From: Triglochin maritima
Taxonomy: Eukaryota; Streptophyta; Magnoliopsida; Alismatales; Juncaginaceae
Length of the DNA: 64,000 nucleotides
Assembly: GCA_963682175.1 (NCBI GenBank)
Contig: OY821777.1
Location: 14,342,001-14,406,000 of the forward strand
Direction of reading: 5' to 3'
Position numbers and translations under genes: made by a program. The notes below the pieces were generated by a model that saw only the letters and a program-made list of their open reading frames with translations, made no database searches and was not told the origin of the DNA. Shown here one piece after another: positions 44,328-55,416 of the stretch (its first letter is position 1; each line of letters starts with the position of its first letter).

Positions 44328-46102
44328 TGTAACATCCCGAAACAACGGAAATTTTTAAATTTTTCATCAAGACAATAGAGATCAATCATCAAAGACGGGA
44401 CTGTTACTTCTCATAAAACACATAAGCGGTGCATCATATTACATCCGAGTTTGTCAAAAAGCGATGCATCGACGGCATCACCGGAACAACATCGGTGGTC
44501 CATCAATACGTCCGGCACAACATCGGACGGGTCCAGACCGAAGTCTGTCAGGTCATCAGGCTCCACGAGCCGCAAACACCAATCACGCCGCTATAAAAGC
44601 AGGTCAGCGACCTCCATAGCCACGTATGTCGGTAGTCACCTCACCCAACGACAGTTGCGTGCCTGCACATCATCATACATTGGGATCCGCGATCCCTCAG
44701 GTCTGCTACTCTACAATGAGTCCAATCAATCCATCATATTAGTCACGATCCATACATGGAGGTGACGCGTCCCGAACACCCACACTCTTCCACACGGCGG
44801 TCACTGGGCAGGTACGTGTAACGCACCCACCGTTACCTCCCGGCTCACGCACAAGGCGAGGACACGGGTTTCCGTGGACAGAGTTGACATCCTAAAAGGA
44901 CCAGGAATTCAGTTCTGTGCACAAACGGTCAACCGAAAGAGGCAACCCGGTCGACCGCTTCCTCAAGGGAATCGGTCGACCGAAAGTCTGCAACGGTCGA
45001 ACTCTCTGCGCAAAAGCTAAGTCCCAACGGTTAGGGATGTGCATTCGGTCCGGACTGGACCGAACTGGTCTAGACCGGAAACCGGACTGGACCGGTTGGA
45101 TTCGGTCCGGTCCAGGACCGGTTTTTAACCTTAATTTTTTTAAAAACAAACAAAAACCGGACCGGTCCGAAACCGAATTTCCAAAATTGTCCGGACCGGA
45201 ACCCTGACCGACCGGTCCGGTTGACCGGACCGACCCAGTTTCTGCTCAGCCCTACCAACGGTCGAACAGAGATCTAAAACCGGTCGACCGATAGGAGCTC
45301 AAAATTCGGAGTCTGGTCAACATCAATTCAATGCTACCGGTCGACCGAAAACTACCAGGGCATTTTAGCAGTTCTAAGTCACAAACGGTCGAACGCATAT
45401 AAACAATCGGTCGAACTAACATGCATCTCTATTCAGTACACTTAAGTTCAGGTCAAACAAACCCAAAGAACCGGTCGACCGAAACACGACAGGCAATCCC
45501 GACCCACCAACACAATGCACTATCGGTCGACCGCCGCGAGGCATCGTTCGACCAGTGAAGGTTAAAGTCAGGCAAAAAAATACTACATCGGTCGACCGCC
45601 CGAAGGAATCCGTTCGTCCGTTGGTCGTCTGCAACCTTGCGTCAGCCAAGGATTTACGTCGTTCTCATCGTCGGAGAGGTCTCCGGACTCCCCCGACCGA
45701 CCAACACAACAATCACACGAGGGTGAGCAACAAAATCACACTAAGAAGCCGGCATACCTCAAGACGAAGACGGAGCACACCGGAGTTCGCTCAACGTCGC
45801 CCGTCGACCCCCACCTCTGATCTCGCGTCCGCCTCCTCGACACCACGCTCGCCTCCACACGTTAGAGACTCCTCCACAAGCCCTGGACGTCGGAGAGAAG
45901 AAGAAGAGTGAGAGAAATGGTGAGAGGAAGAGGTGAAGAAGTGAAGATATCAAGGAAAATGATGGTTTTTGTCCTCAACCCAACACACCAATAGTAATTG
46001 ACCCCTACACCAATCACTGCCACTGCTCACTCTCCCATTTCCCATGCAAAGCACCCCCACTAATCAAGGGATTAGCCCTAATCCGAGGTTAGGGAGTTAA
46101 CA
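44328..46102. mobile_element. Solo LTR, family 2, with TGACA duplication and a nested hAT MITE
   Basis: Begins TGTAACATCCCG and ends GTTAGGGAGTTAACA, flanked by identical 5-bp repeats TGACA at 44323-44327 and 46103-46107. No internal region or second LTR is present, so recombination between LTRs probably removed the body. The 1,775-bp length includes a 223-bp hAT MITE at 45032-45254 plus its duplication. Seven exact CGGTCGACCG palindromes lie at 44948, 44973, 45281, 45338, 45472, 45524 and 45589. A second, 5'-truncated copy of this LTR is at 48973-50466; the two align from 'GACCTCC.TA.CCA' onward. Confidence 0.88.
45032..45254. mobile_element. Non-autonomous hAT MITE rich in CCGGTCCG motifs
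   Basis: Left end TAGGGATGTGCATTCGGTCC, inverted right end TAGGGCTGAGCAGAAACTGG, and perfect 8-bp duplications CCAACGGT at 45024-45031 and 45255-45262. The body is built of CCGGTCCGG/CCGGACCGG motifs in both orientations. The related LTR copy at 49378-49400 shows the unoccupied target (CCCCAACGGTCGAACAAAG), which confirms the boundaries. 223 bp, no coding capacity. Confidence 0.95.
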
Positions 46103-46107
46103 TGACA

Positions 46108-46551
46108 TAGTTAAGGTCCAACATTTCTCATCAAGTACCAATCTGTAAATTGTTTTTTCTTTTGTAGATTTTCTCTCTCCCTCTTTTACTTTTCTATTTT
46201 GAGTACTTACAAATATGTTATTCTCTATGGCGATTTGAATATGTCTATTCGATGGACTAATATATTCTAATTTTATATTATGATAGTCTTATCTCTTAAG
46301 TGACAAAACTAAACTTATACGGTGCTACTTGTTGCCTTGTTGGTGGATGATGATTGAATGCCTACGTGTTATGATTTTGGAGATCAAATGATGGTTATAT
46401 TTACAAGTTCATGTTTTATTTTTAAATTTGATGAATGTATTTACAAGTTCAAGGAAATCGTGTACTTCGTGTGAAATCGTGTATTGTTTTCATATAAATC
46501 GTGTACATGTTTTGTGTAAATCGTATATAGGTTTCATGTACTTTCGTGACA
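46108..46551. other. AT-rich DNA between LTR elements
   Basis: Begins with the possible continuation of the interrupted exon-like frame. Contains three 'GAAATCGTGTA' phrases (46450-46530). Nothing else recognised. Confidence 0.35.
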
Positions 46552-48537
46552 ACTACGAACATCAAGAGAAACAGACATAAAATGAAACTGAAGAATAATG
46601 AATCAGCACTTGCCTGTCTCGCAACCACAACTGTGATTCGCAACCCAAATCAAATGTCCAGAATTCTTATTTCCTCTTTTCTTCTAGTTCATCTTGCACA
46701 ACAAAAACCTAATAGCTAATAATCAACATCATAAATTATTAATCATACCAAAATTAAATCCAACTAATTAACTAAAAAACCATCTACATTACCTTTATTT
46801 CCGCTTCTTCTCACTTTCAAACTCTTCTATGATTTCTCCTCTTCTAAATCTTCTGATTTCACTCACTCAACTCTTAACTTCTCTCTTCCCAGCTCCCATC
46901 TTCTCTCCACCAACACAAACATCAACTGATTTCTCTTCCAACTCCTTTCTTTTATATTCATTCATCTCCACCGACTCTCAACTTCTCCTCTCATCATCAC
47001 ATGTGGAAAAACTTGGGTAAATTGCACTCAAGTCCAAACATCACATAAAACCACACATGCATCCAAAGACTAGATTTAATTTCTTCAAAGGTTTGGGTTC
47101 TTACAATCCACTCTCCTTAAAGCAATTTCGTCCTTGAAATTTGAATTCAATATCATATCACTTGAAATTCACATATCCATATTAAAATGAACTCTCACCC
47201 AACTAAAACAGTTTGATCCAAATCAAAACATAATTTTCAATCCAACTTTCATTAATTCTAAAATTCATCTCCAACTATTTATTCATACTTTGGATAGCAA
47301 ATCCAACCAAGTCAAAATTCACATTTAAATCAATAGTCAATACTTCTAAATCTAATTTCTCAAATTCCAATCCAATCAAATTTCTATTTCAAATCCAAAT
47401 CCCGACTAATTCTGAGGATCGTATTGCTCTGATACCATATGTAACGCCCCGAGCCCGGACAAGTGCTTACCCGCCCGGACCCGGTGCGTTAAGATACGAT
47501 CCACGACCCTGACCGCTGCGCGCTCTGATATTTATATCCATCTGATAGACCCATAATTAATCTGAAAAATATAATCAACAATTTGTGAGCTCGACAGCCC
47601 GCAAGTTCGAACCGTCAATCAATCAGAATCATAATCATGTGAAAAATAATACAGAATATGACATTCAGTCAAAAAACACAATCAAGAGATATGCATCACA
47701 AATAATATGCATGCATAACAATCTGGAACCCCCATTCGGATTCGACCACATCTTGTGCTTCTGAAATCTATCAATCAGTCAGACGCACACCTGGTAGCTC
47801 CACACTAACGACAGGCAACCCTTTCCTCTCTCGGGTGGCTCCACACTGTCCGTTAGGCAGCTCTTTCCTAAGTTGCTCTGTCAGAAACGTACACACATCC
47901 ACATGACATGTCGACCGAAACACCACCATACAACCATATGCATATCACTAAGTTCAATATCGATACTAAGCATGCATGCAATTACGAACATCAAGAGAGA
48001 CATACATGAAATGAAACTGAAGAATAACGAATCAGTACTTGCCTGTCTCACAACCACAACCGTGATTCGCAACCCAAATCAAATGTCCAGAATTCTTATT
48101 TCCTCTTTTCTTCTAGTTCATCTTGCACAACAAACACCTAATAGCTAATAATCAACATCATAAATTATTAATCATACCAAAATTAAATCCAACTAATTAA
48201 CTAAAAATCCATCTACATTACCTTTATTTCCTCTTCTTCTCACTTTCAAACTCTTCTCTGATTTCTCCTCTTCTAAATCTTCTGATTTCCTCAACTCTCT
48301 CAACTCTTAACTTCTCTCTTCCCAGCTCCCATATTCTCTCCACCAACACAAACATCAACTGATTTCTCTTCCAACTCCTTTCTTTTATACCCATTCATCT
48401 CCACTGACTCTCAACTTCTCCTCTCATCATCACACGTGGAAAGACTTGGGTAAATTGCACTCAAGCCCAAACATCACCTAAAACCACACATGCATCCAAA
48501 GACTTGATTTAATTTCTTCAAAGGTTTGGGGTCTTAC
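46552..48537 (-). mobile_element. Small non-autonomous LTR element (TRIM/LARD-like), one LTR truncated
   Basis: The complete LTR is 47440-48537 (1,098 bp). On the minus strand it starts TGTAAGACCCC and ends GGGGCGTTACA. Two bases further is a primer-binding site TGGTATCAGAGC (minus strand; plus 47426-47437), complementary to initiator-methionine tRNA. The internal part (47106-47439) is only about 334 bp and ends with a purine tract AAGGAGAGTGGAT next to the second LTR. The second LTR (46552-47105) matches 47983-48537 closely but lacks its distal half. With no gag or pol it must depend on enzymes supplied by another element. Confidence 0.88.
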
Positions 48538-48972
48538 AAAAACACTAACAGGATATATGATCACTCGGTCGCCTAAACGGTCTGTTTCGGTTGACCGAAT
48601 GTGGGCAGACAGTTCAGGTTAAGGTTTGGTATTTTTCGGTCTAAGTTTGGGTGATCTATTGAAGTCCAAATTATATGAAATTTTGTGTGTGACTTCTATA
48701 GGGAATCTAGTGTGTGTTTGAGTAGTTTTTAGCTCAAGTATGCTCAATTACATAAAGTTCCTAAAACTCAAAGAAAATGCAAATTATATGTCTTCAATTT
48801 AGCTTGATTACATGTTTTGACTTGATTTCCTTTCTTTCTTTAGTCTTGATCACCTGTAGAGGTTAGCACAAAACAATATATATATGCAATACAACATGTG
48901 TGCTACTCTACATGATCACAATTAAGATTAGGTTGATTAAATCATCAAAACATAGATTAATGCCAAAAATCC
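48538..48972. mobile_element. 3' part of a family-1 LTR
   Basis: About 430 bp that match the last part of the solo LTR at 53954-55379, from 'CGGTTGACCGAATGTGGGCA' through 'AGGTTAGCACAAA' to the terminal CCAACA. It ends exactly where family-2 LTR sequence (CGACCTCCGTAACC) resumes, so this LTR was inserted into a family-2 LTR. The left part is lost; the TRIM-like LTR ends immediately before it. Confidence 0.8.
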
Positions 48973-50466
48973 AACACGACCTCCGTAACCATCTAGGCTG
49001 GTAGTCACTTCACCCAACGGCAGTTGCATGCCCGCTGAAAGCAATGGGATCCACGATCCCTCAGACTACTACTTTAATGAGAGTCAAAGCACAACATTAC
49101 GCCACAATCTATAACCAGAGGTGACACGTCCCAAGTATCCACACTCTTCCATACTGCAGTCCCTGGGCAGGCAGGAGCAACGTACCCACCGTCACCTCTC
49201 GGCTCACGCTCTAATAGAGGACATAAGTTTCCGTTGACAAAATTGACATTCCACTAGGACTAGGATTCAGTTATGGGCCTAAATGATCCACCGAAAAAGG
49301 TATACCGGTCGGCCGCTCCCCCAAGGGAATCGGTCGATCGAACGCCTACAACGGTCGAACTCTGGGCTCATGACTTAGTCCCCAACGGTCGAACAAAGAT
49401 ATAAACCAGTCGACTGATACGTGGTCAACGCCCGATCAAAACTAAATCAATAAGGCAATCAGTCGAACGGCTCAGAGGCCCCGGTCGACCGAAAACTAAC
49501 ACGAAGCAATCCTATAAGTATCTAGTCATAACGATCGAACAAGAGGTATAAACCGGTCAACTGAATACTAACAAGATCCTTCCTACAATCACCAAGTCAC
49601 AAACGGTCAAATCACATCCAAACGGTCGACCGAACCAATGGTTCACTTAAGTTACCGGTCGGACAAAGGTCATGAGCGGTCGACCGTTTAGATGGTCAAC
49701 ACTCGGTCCAACCAAGTAAAAAGACAACGTTCAAACGGCTTAGGGGCCTCGTTCGACCGAAAAACTTCAGTAACTCTCCAACCCATCAAATATGCTCGAT
49801 CGGTCGACCGCTGCAAGACATCGTTCGACCGGTACTGGGTGAATACGAAGATTTACACTACAATCGGTCGACCGCAAATCAACACCGGTCGACCGTTTGC
49901 TGGCAACTTCCTGGCATTGCCAAGAACAACTTGTTGCCTCTCGTCGTCGTCACTGGCGAGGTCTCCGACGTCCGACGACGAGCGAAACTCCACACTCACA
50001 CGTATGGTTAAGCCTCTAATGCAAAAACTTGACATACCTTTCTTGCGAAGTTGCCGAAACTCACACGAAGCAGCCTCCGGGCCGCAACCTCACGCATGCC
50101 CTCCTCCATGCGTCATTCTCTACCCGACGCACCTCCACGCGCAAGCACACCACCCGCCACTGGAGCTCCTTCAATTGCCTTTGCTCCACCGAAAATAAAG
50201 GAAGAGAGATGATAGAAAGGAAAGGAAAATGGGAGAGGAAGAAGAAGGGAAACGTGAGAAGAGTGGGAGAGATGTGAGGTGAGTGTTTCCTTTCTTCCCA
50301 AAACCAACACCAACAGTCCTCTCCATACCTCCACCATCACTTCAAACACCACCACCATGAACCTACACCAACCCCTACCACCCCACCATCACGTCTCCTC
50401 CTTTTTCCCATGCAAACCTCCCCAATAATCACACTTAGACACCTAAGTAAGGTTAGGGTCTTTACA
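48973..50466. mobile_element. 5'-truncated family-2 LTR
   Basis: Aligns with 44606-46102 of the solo LTR and ends GGTTAGGGTCTTTACA. Carries six exact CGGTCGACCG palindromes (49482, 49623, 49677, 49801, 49865, 49886) and several one-off variants. It lacks the hAT MITE found in the other copy, giving an empty-site reference. Its left part is displaced by the family-1 LTR. Confidence 0.8.
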
Positions 50467-51692
50467 TACCAACTTGCTGCTTAAAAGTATGATTTGAACC
50501 CATACTTCGAATGTGATGTTAAATGGTGCTATACTGCTATGAATTGTGGTTTGGATATTAAAGGCTGTTTTTTTGCGCTTTGGTTAATCAGTTATATCCT
50601 ATCCGTACTAGTTTTAGATAAAAGACTTTGATGTACTTGTTTAGAGGAATTTGATCTGAATTTATATCTATTCTGTAATACTATGTTATCTTCGATCCAT
50701 ATTATGTGCTATGTTACTGTTATTATTTATGTGCGTAAGGTGATTTGGCGCCATATAGATAGGCCAAATTACATATTGCTGTTAAATTACATTTAGTAGG
50801 ATAAATCATGCCTGTCTTTGATCTTTATTATACTTACGACGACTAATAACTTCTCTTCGGTATGAATGTAGCATCTCAAGACAGGATGGGTTGTGCAAAA
50901 GCTTGAAAGGGAATGAAGTCGTTTACATGACTTGGCTTCTTAATTTCTTTATTATGTATTAGTTCTGATTTTCTTTCTGCTTTGTTATCTGATCTGTTCT
51001 TTCCTTTTCTTGACTAACTAGATTTAGGGTTTATTTGTGCGTGATTTATTCATAAGAATTGGACATTAGAGGGAAAAAAGGGATTCACATGCTAGAATTA
51101 TGATTTTTATTGAGTTTCATTTCTAATCTATCCAACTATTTTGAGACCAAAATATTTTGGTGTTGTCGTTGATATATGTTCTGTGTGTAGAATATTTTTA
51201 TAGAAGGTTTGGTCATTTAGTATGTGTCCAAAAGGTTTTTTCATTTGTAGTTGTAGACATTCTACCTTAACTCATGCATAAGTCCAGCTTAGTAGATTTT
51301 CCTTGTGCTAATTAATTGGCAAAATGAAACATTGTTAACATTTTACTTCCAGATTCCAGGGCCTCCGCCTCCCAAAGAGTGATTGCGGTAGGCTTGCAAA
51401 TTAAGAATGGATCTTAATTCAGTGCTGCAGGAGACTCAAGAGCATCAGATGCTGGAATTTTAAATGGTTTTCAAGTATAACCTTTTGCCCATATTTTATT
51501 TTTCTTATCACATATAAGTATATAACACATCTATTCACTTACACTTTCAAACACGTTCCAAATAAAATTATGAAAAAAATAGAATTAAGAGCGTTTAGTT
51601 GCATTCTCAGTGAAGAACTTTATATGTTACGAAGAGGTTTGTTTAAATTGATTCTTCGCGAATTACATATACTATTTCATAAAAGAAAAAAA
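50467..51692. other. AT-rich DNA, no recognised gene
   Basis: Possible exon-like bits near 50877-50930 and 51354-51384, each preceded by a pyrimidine-rich stretch, but too short to support. Confidence 0.3.
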
Positions 51693-51892
51693 GATTCGTG
51701 ACTTGCAAAAACTCATCCAGGCGGACGCCGCGGACCATGATGACATTATACTGCAAAGAAGCTTCCAAGCATATAACATGACAAGAAAAATTGACAGAAT
51801 GCAAAGATCAATTAATGAATTACAGGAACGTATATGCATACAAAACTTCATGAAAATGAACTGGATAGCCAAAATCTTAAAGAGTAACTCTC
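51693..51892 (+). CDS. Exon-like segment encoding a short coiled coil, unknown
   Basis: An open frame reads IRDLQKLIQADAADHDDIIL, then FQAYNMTRKIDRMQRSINELQERI, with heptad-like spacing of hydrophobic residues. A GC-richer patch (CCAGGCGGACGCCGCGGACC) stands out from the AT-rich flanks. No family recognised, no neighbouring exon could be linked with confidence, and the frame ends in an AT-rich tail. It could be the remnant of a host gene whose last exon is at 53794, or of a retroelement gag. Confidence 0.25.
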
Positions 51893-52126
51893 TTTTTTTA
51901 TTTGATCACTAAAATATTTAAAGTAACATTTTCACCATCCTTTCAAATTACATTAAATGGCCAATTTGAAAGTATTAAAAATGGTAGATTTTCAGGAAAG
52001 AATATCACATATAAAGGAGGACAACAACAAAACTTTCCATCATATATAAAAGGGGATCTCAGCTTAAAACTTATGCATTGAAAGTACAACTCCTAGATGT
52101 CAATTGAATATCTAGTACTAGTGTTG

Positions 52127-52300
52127 AAAATAATAGTCTTACGTTAGAAACACAAAAATTATGTAACATTTTATGAGAAAATTGGATCATAGTTTATTAC
52201 CTAAGTGCTTAAGTTTGTAGAAACGGTAGACCACATAAACCAATCAATCAAAAAATTCAACATGGTATCAGAGTGAGTCAATTGACTTGTGAGGACACAC
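52127..52300. repeat. Retroelement-derived segment with a PBS-like TGGTATCAGAG
   Basis: ATGGTATCAGAG at about 52263-52274 matches the usual plant LTR primer-binding site for initiator-methionine tRNA. Surrounding phrases (AACCAATCAAT...TTCAACATGG) resemble those around 59698. No LTR pair could be delimited. Confidence 0.45.
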
Positions 52301-52679
52301 TCCAATCTAAAAATTATCCAAACGTAGATACTACGGAAAAAAAACTAGTCACACGTGGGGACTACCTAAACCCCAACCAACAAAAAAAATCAACAACTAG
52401 TATACCATTTCATCTGTGTATGAAATGTGGTGTGTTGTTGCATCAAAGATTGTTAACAAGAATCAAGCAGCATGTTCATACTTGGGCTTCAAAGAATAAG
52501 TATGGAACAACTGCCATCCATATAAGACCGGAAATTGAGAGAAGCAGTAGGACTAGAGGAGTGAAACGTACCAGCAAAGTGACATTTTAAAATTGATCCT
52601 TTGAATACCCCAATCTAACTGGGAATGTATATGATTCTCGGAGATGAATAAACTTGTGTCATATTTGATCACTTGTAAT

Positions 52680-52990
52680 CTATAATCTAATTAAACCATG
52701 GACTATATTTTATTACTTTGTTATAGAAATTGAAAGTTATAATCACTTCGTAATCCAATTATGCTCATTTCACGACATTTGAATTACTTTATTAGATATT
52801 GTAATCCAATTACATTGCAATGTAATAAATTCATTTTATATTACAGTCACATTGTCATTACTCAACTTCCATCTTATCAGAATTACGTCGGAACTCCATC
52901 AATCTTTTTGAACATTTACTAGATTTATTAAGTTATAAATTATTATTTTAAAGTTACATTACGTTTCCTGTGTAGAGTTTAATGTTACCA
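52680..52990. mobile_element. MITE-like element (copy 2 of the GTAATC-rich family)
   Basis: Inverted relative of 4640-4945. Shared on the opposite strand: TTGCAATGTAATTGGATTAC and the interior 'AAATG..C.AAAAG.TTG.TGG'. More diverged than copy 1, ends uncertain. Confidence 0.5.
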
Positions 52991-53793
52991 AACAATATAA
53001 TATGATTATATGGATTTTAATTATAGGAATGTAATATTATTACGTATTACGACAAACCAAATAAAGCAACACCTACAATCCTCACTTAACAAACCACTTA
53101 GTTACATCTGGTCTGGTCTTTATAAGGAGGCAAAAACAAGTTTATCTCAGTTCAACAATTTTTCTCATCTAAATCCGTTGAGGTCGTCTGGCTTCACAAA
53201 AATTTCAAAAAATCTCTCTCCGATGCTGACATTATAAATATAACTTCATGTTACGTCCACTTTACCCCCAATACCTCCAAAGAGTGTAGATCTTGGAACT
53301 TATGTTCTTCTAGAATCTTCTCGGCATAATCTTTATATTCTCTTATCTCGGGGATAAGGACTTCGCTTCTCTCTCTATAGCCAGGTTTGGAAAAGCCCAA
53401 TGCCTCTGAAAGTTCAAATTTTTGCTTGGTTACTATACAATAACAGAATTCTAACTTGATATAATTTGGCTATACCAGGATGGAGAGGTTGTTCCCTCTG
53501 CCCTATATGTGACATTGAACCCTAGTCCATCAATCACCTTTTCTTCTAATGTGTCCTCACAAGCACATTTTGGGTCAACACAATGCTTCTTAACCTTAAC
53601 ATCCAACCTAACAATACTATCATTTTTAGGAATTTCTGTTTTGACTCCTTGAATTTGTATCGGTTGGGGGAACAATGTCTTGTTTTATGCTTTTCTTTGG
53701 AATGTTTGGTTGAAGTGTAACAACAGAATTTGTAGGAGAACAATTTCTATCGACAATATCATCCTAAACTCTTTTGATCTATCTTGTCTTTAG
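52991..53793. other. No supported gene
   Basis: Nothing recognised beyond a polypyrimidine tract and acceptor (TGTCTTTAG) leading into the exon at 53794. Confidence 0.35.
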
Positions 53794-55416
53794 ATAGGTA
53801 CCATTGTTGGCAATTTTGATGCACATTCTATTTCCTCGAAACTCCTCAAGAGAGCAAAGAAAGATATTTACGATAAGCTGAAGATCCCAAGCTTCAACTT
53901 GGATGATGACAACCCACTCGACGAGGATGATCATTTAGTTGTGGAAGAGATAATGTGGGATCGTGAGGTTCTCTAATTCTAATCACTTTTAATCTTAATT
54001 ACCTACTTGTTTAACAATCAAAGATGTGCAGCAGAATTTAAAATTAAACAAGCAAGTAAAGGAATGGAAAATGCAAACCACAATGAAGACGAGAGATTTT
54101 ACAGAGGTTCGGCACCCCACTCGGGTCCTAGTCCTCTCTTGCAAGCTCTGCTCGGATCACCAAGCTCGGCTCACGATTTCATTAACCACTCCCCGTTCCG
54201 GGTCGGGAGAGAACGTCTTTACAATCTTCAAGTTCGCGAACAACCCTCGCCGAGCCTGGCTCATCCTCTCACAATCTGAGAGGATCACTTCGGGCTCTTA
54301 CCGAAGTCTATACTCTTGTCTTGGATTTTCACTAAGACCATTGCTTCTTTGACAACAACGGATTGGAACAACACTCTCTAATCTTGAGCACACTTGAGTA
54401 GAATATGGAATTGATTACTAAGTGTTGAAAGTTTTGAGCTTTTGAGTGTGTGAAGTTTTCTCTCTAATGTAGGGGACAAATAGTAGTGGGAGAGTTATGT
54501 AATTGTGTCAAATGAACTCCTATTTATAAGCTCTAAGTAAATTATAGACGTTGGGACAAGTTTGGTAAAAGATTGTGGAAGATACACAAAACAGAAACTT
54601 GCAGGTTGCATTTCTGTATAAGTTTGGTCGATCGGATTGCTAAGTTCGGTCGACCGTTGGGCAGTTTTGGACACGGTTCGGTCGACCGGTAAAGGAACGG
54701 TCGACCGCACAAGGCTATGACTTAGGTACATTTAAGTGGTCGGTCGAATAGCGAATAGGGTTCGGTCGACCGATTTATCACAGGCTCTACGAGGTTGAGA
54801 AACAAGATCATATTCGGTCGACCGAATTTCAACAGACATTCTAGGTTTGTCGAGACGTCTTAGTTCGGTCGACCGAACAAGGTCCTCGGTCGATCGATAC
54901 ATTAAATGTATTTGGGGTATTTAGAAATACTATGAATACGACCGTTGGATATAAACGAAAAAACAAACGGTCGGATAAATATGTTCACTCGGTCGACCGA
55001 ATGTGGGCAGACTGTTCAAGTTTGGTGTTTAGTATTTTCCGGTCTAAGTTTGTGTGATTTATTGAAGTACAAATTATATGAAAATTTGTGTGTGACTTCT
55101 ATAAGGAACCTAGTATGTGTTTGAGTAGTTTTAAGCTCAAGTATGCTCAATTTACACATAGATCCTAAGACTCAAAAGATATGCAAATTATATGTCTTCA
55201 ATTGAGCTTGATTACATGTCTTGACTTGATTTCCTTTCTTACTTGAGTCTTGATCACTTGTAGAGGTTAGCACAAAGCAAAATATATGCAATGCAATATG
55301 TGTGCTACTCTACATTGATTATAATTAAGATTAGGTTGATTAAATCATCAAAACATAGATTAAGGCCAAAAAGCCAACAGATAATGTCTCTCACCATTGA
55401 AGATGAGGTGGTCTAA
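53794..55416 (+). pseudogene. Terminal exon of an unknown gene, split by a solo LTR
   Basis: After a good acceptor (TGTCTTTAG|ATAGG) an exon frame reads IGTIVGNFDAHSISSKLLKR, then KDIYDKLKIPSFNLDDDNPL, then HLVVEEI. It is interrupted at 53953 by a solo LTR. Across the insertion the same frame resumes as MSLTIEDEVV and stops at 55414-55416, so the undisturbed exon had about 64 codons. With the LTR in place the frame instead runs seven codons into the LTR and stops. The protein is acidic and I do not recognise the family. A gag-like retroelement origin is possible, but seamless resumption argues that this was a coding exon before the insertion. Confidence 0.55.
53954..55379. mobile_element. Solo LTR, family 1, with GATAA duplication
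   Basis: Starts TGTGGGATCGTGAGG and ends AAAAAGCCAACA. Identical 5-bp duplications GATAA lie at 53949-53953 and 55380-55384. No second LTR or internal genes. Contains seven exact CGGTCGACCG palindromes at 54647, 54679, 54698, 54763, 54815, 54866 and 54990. The last 0.4 kb match 48538-48972. The sequence outside the palindromes does not resemble the family-2 LTR. Confidence 0.9.

Noticed and set aside
44940..45600. CRISPR-like look of regularly recurring CGGTCGACCG
   Set aside because: Plant nuclear DNA, irregular spacing, palindrome of 10 bases only and within LTRs; no cas genes.
54007..54352. Open frames of about 100 codons in the family-1 LTR
   Set aside because: Within a solo LTR defined by TG...CA ends and GATAA duplications; no retroelement protein motifs.
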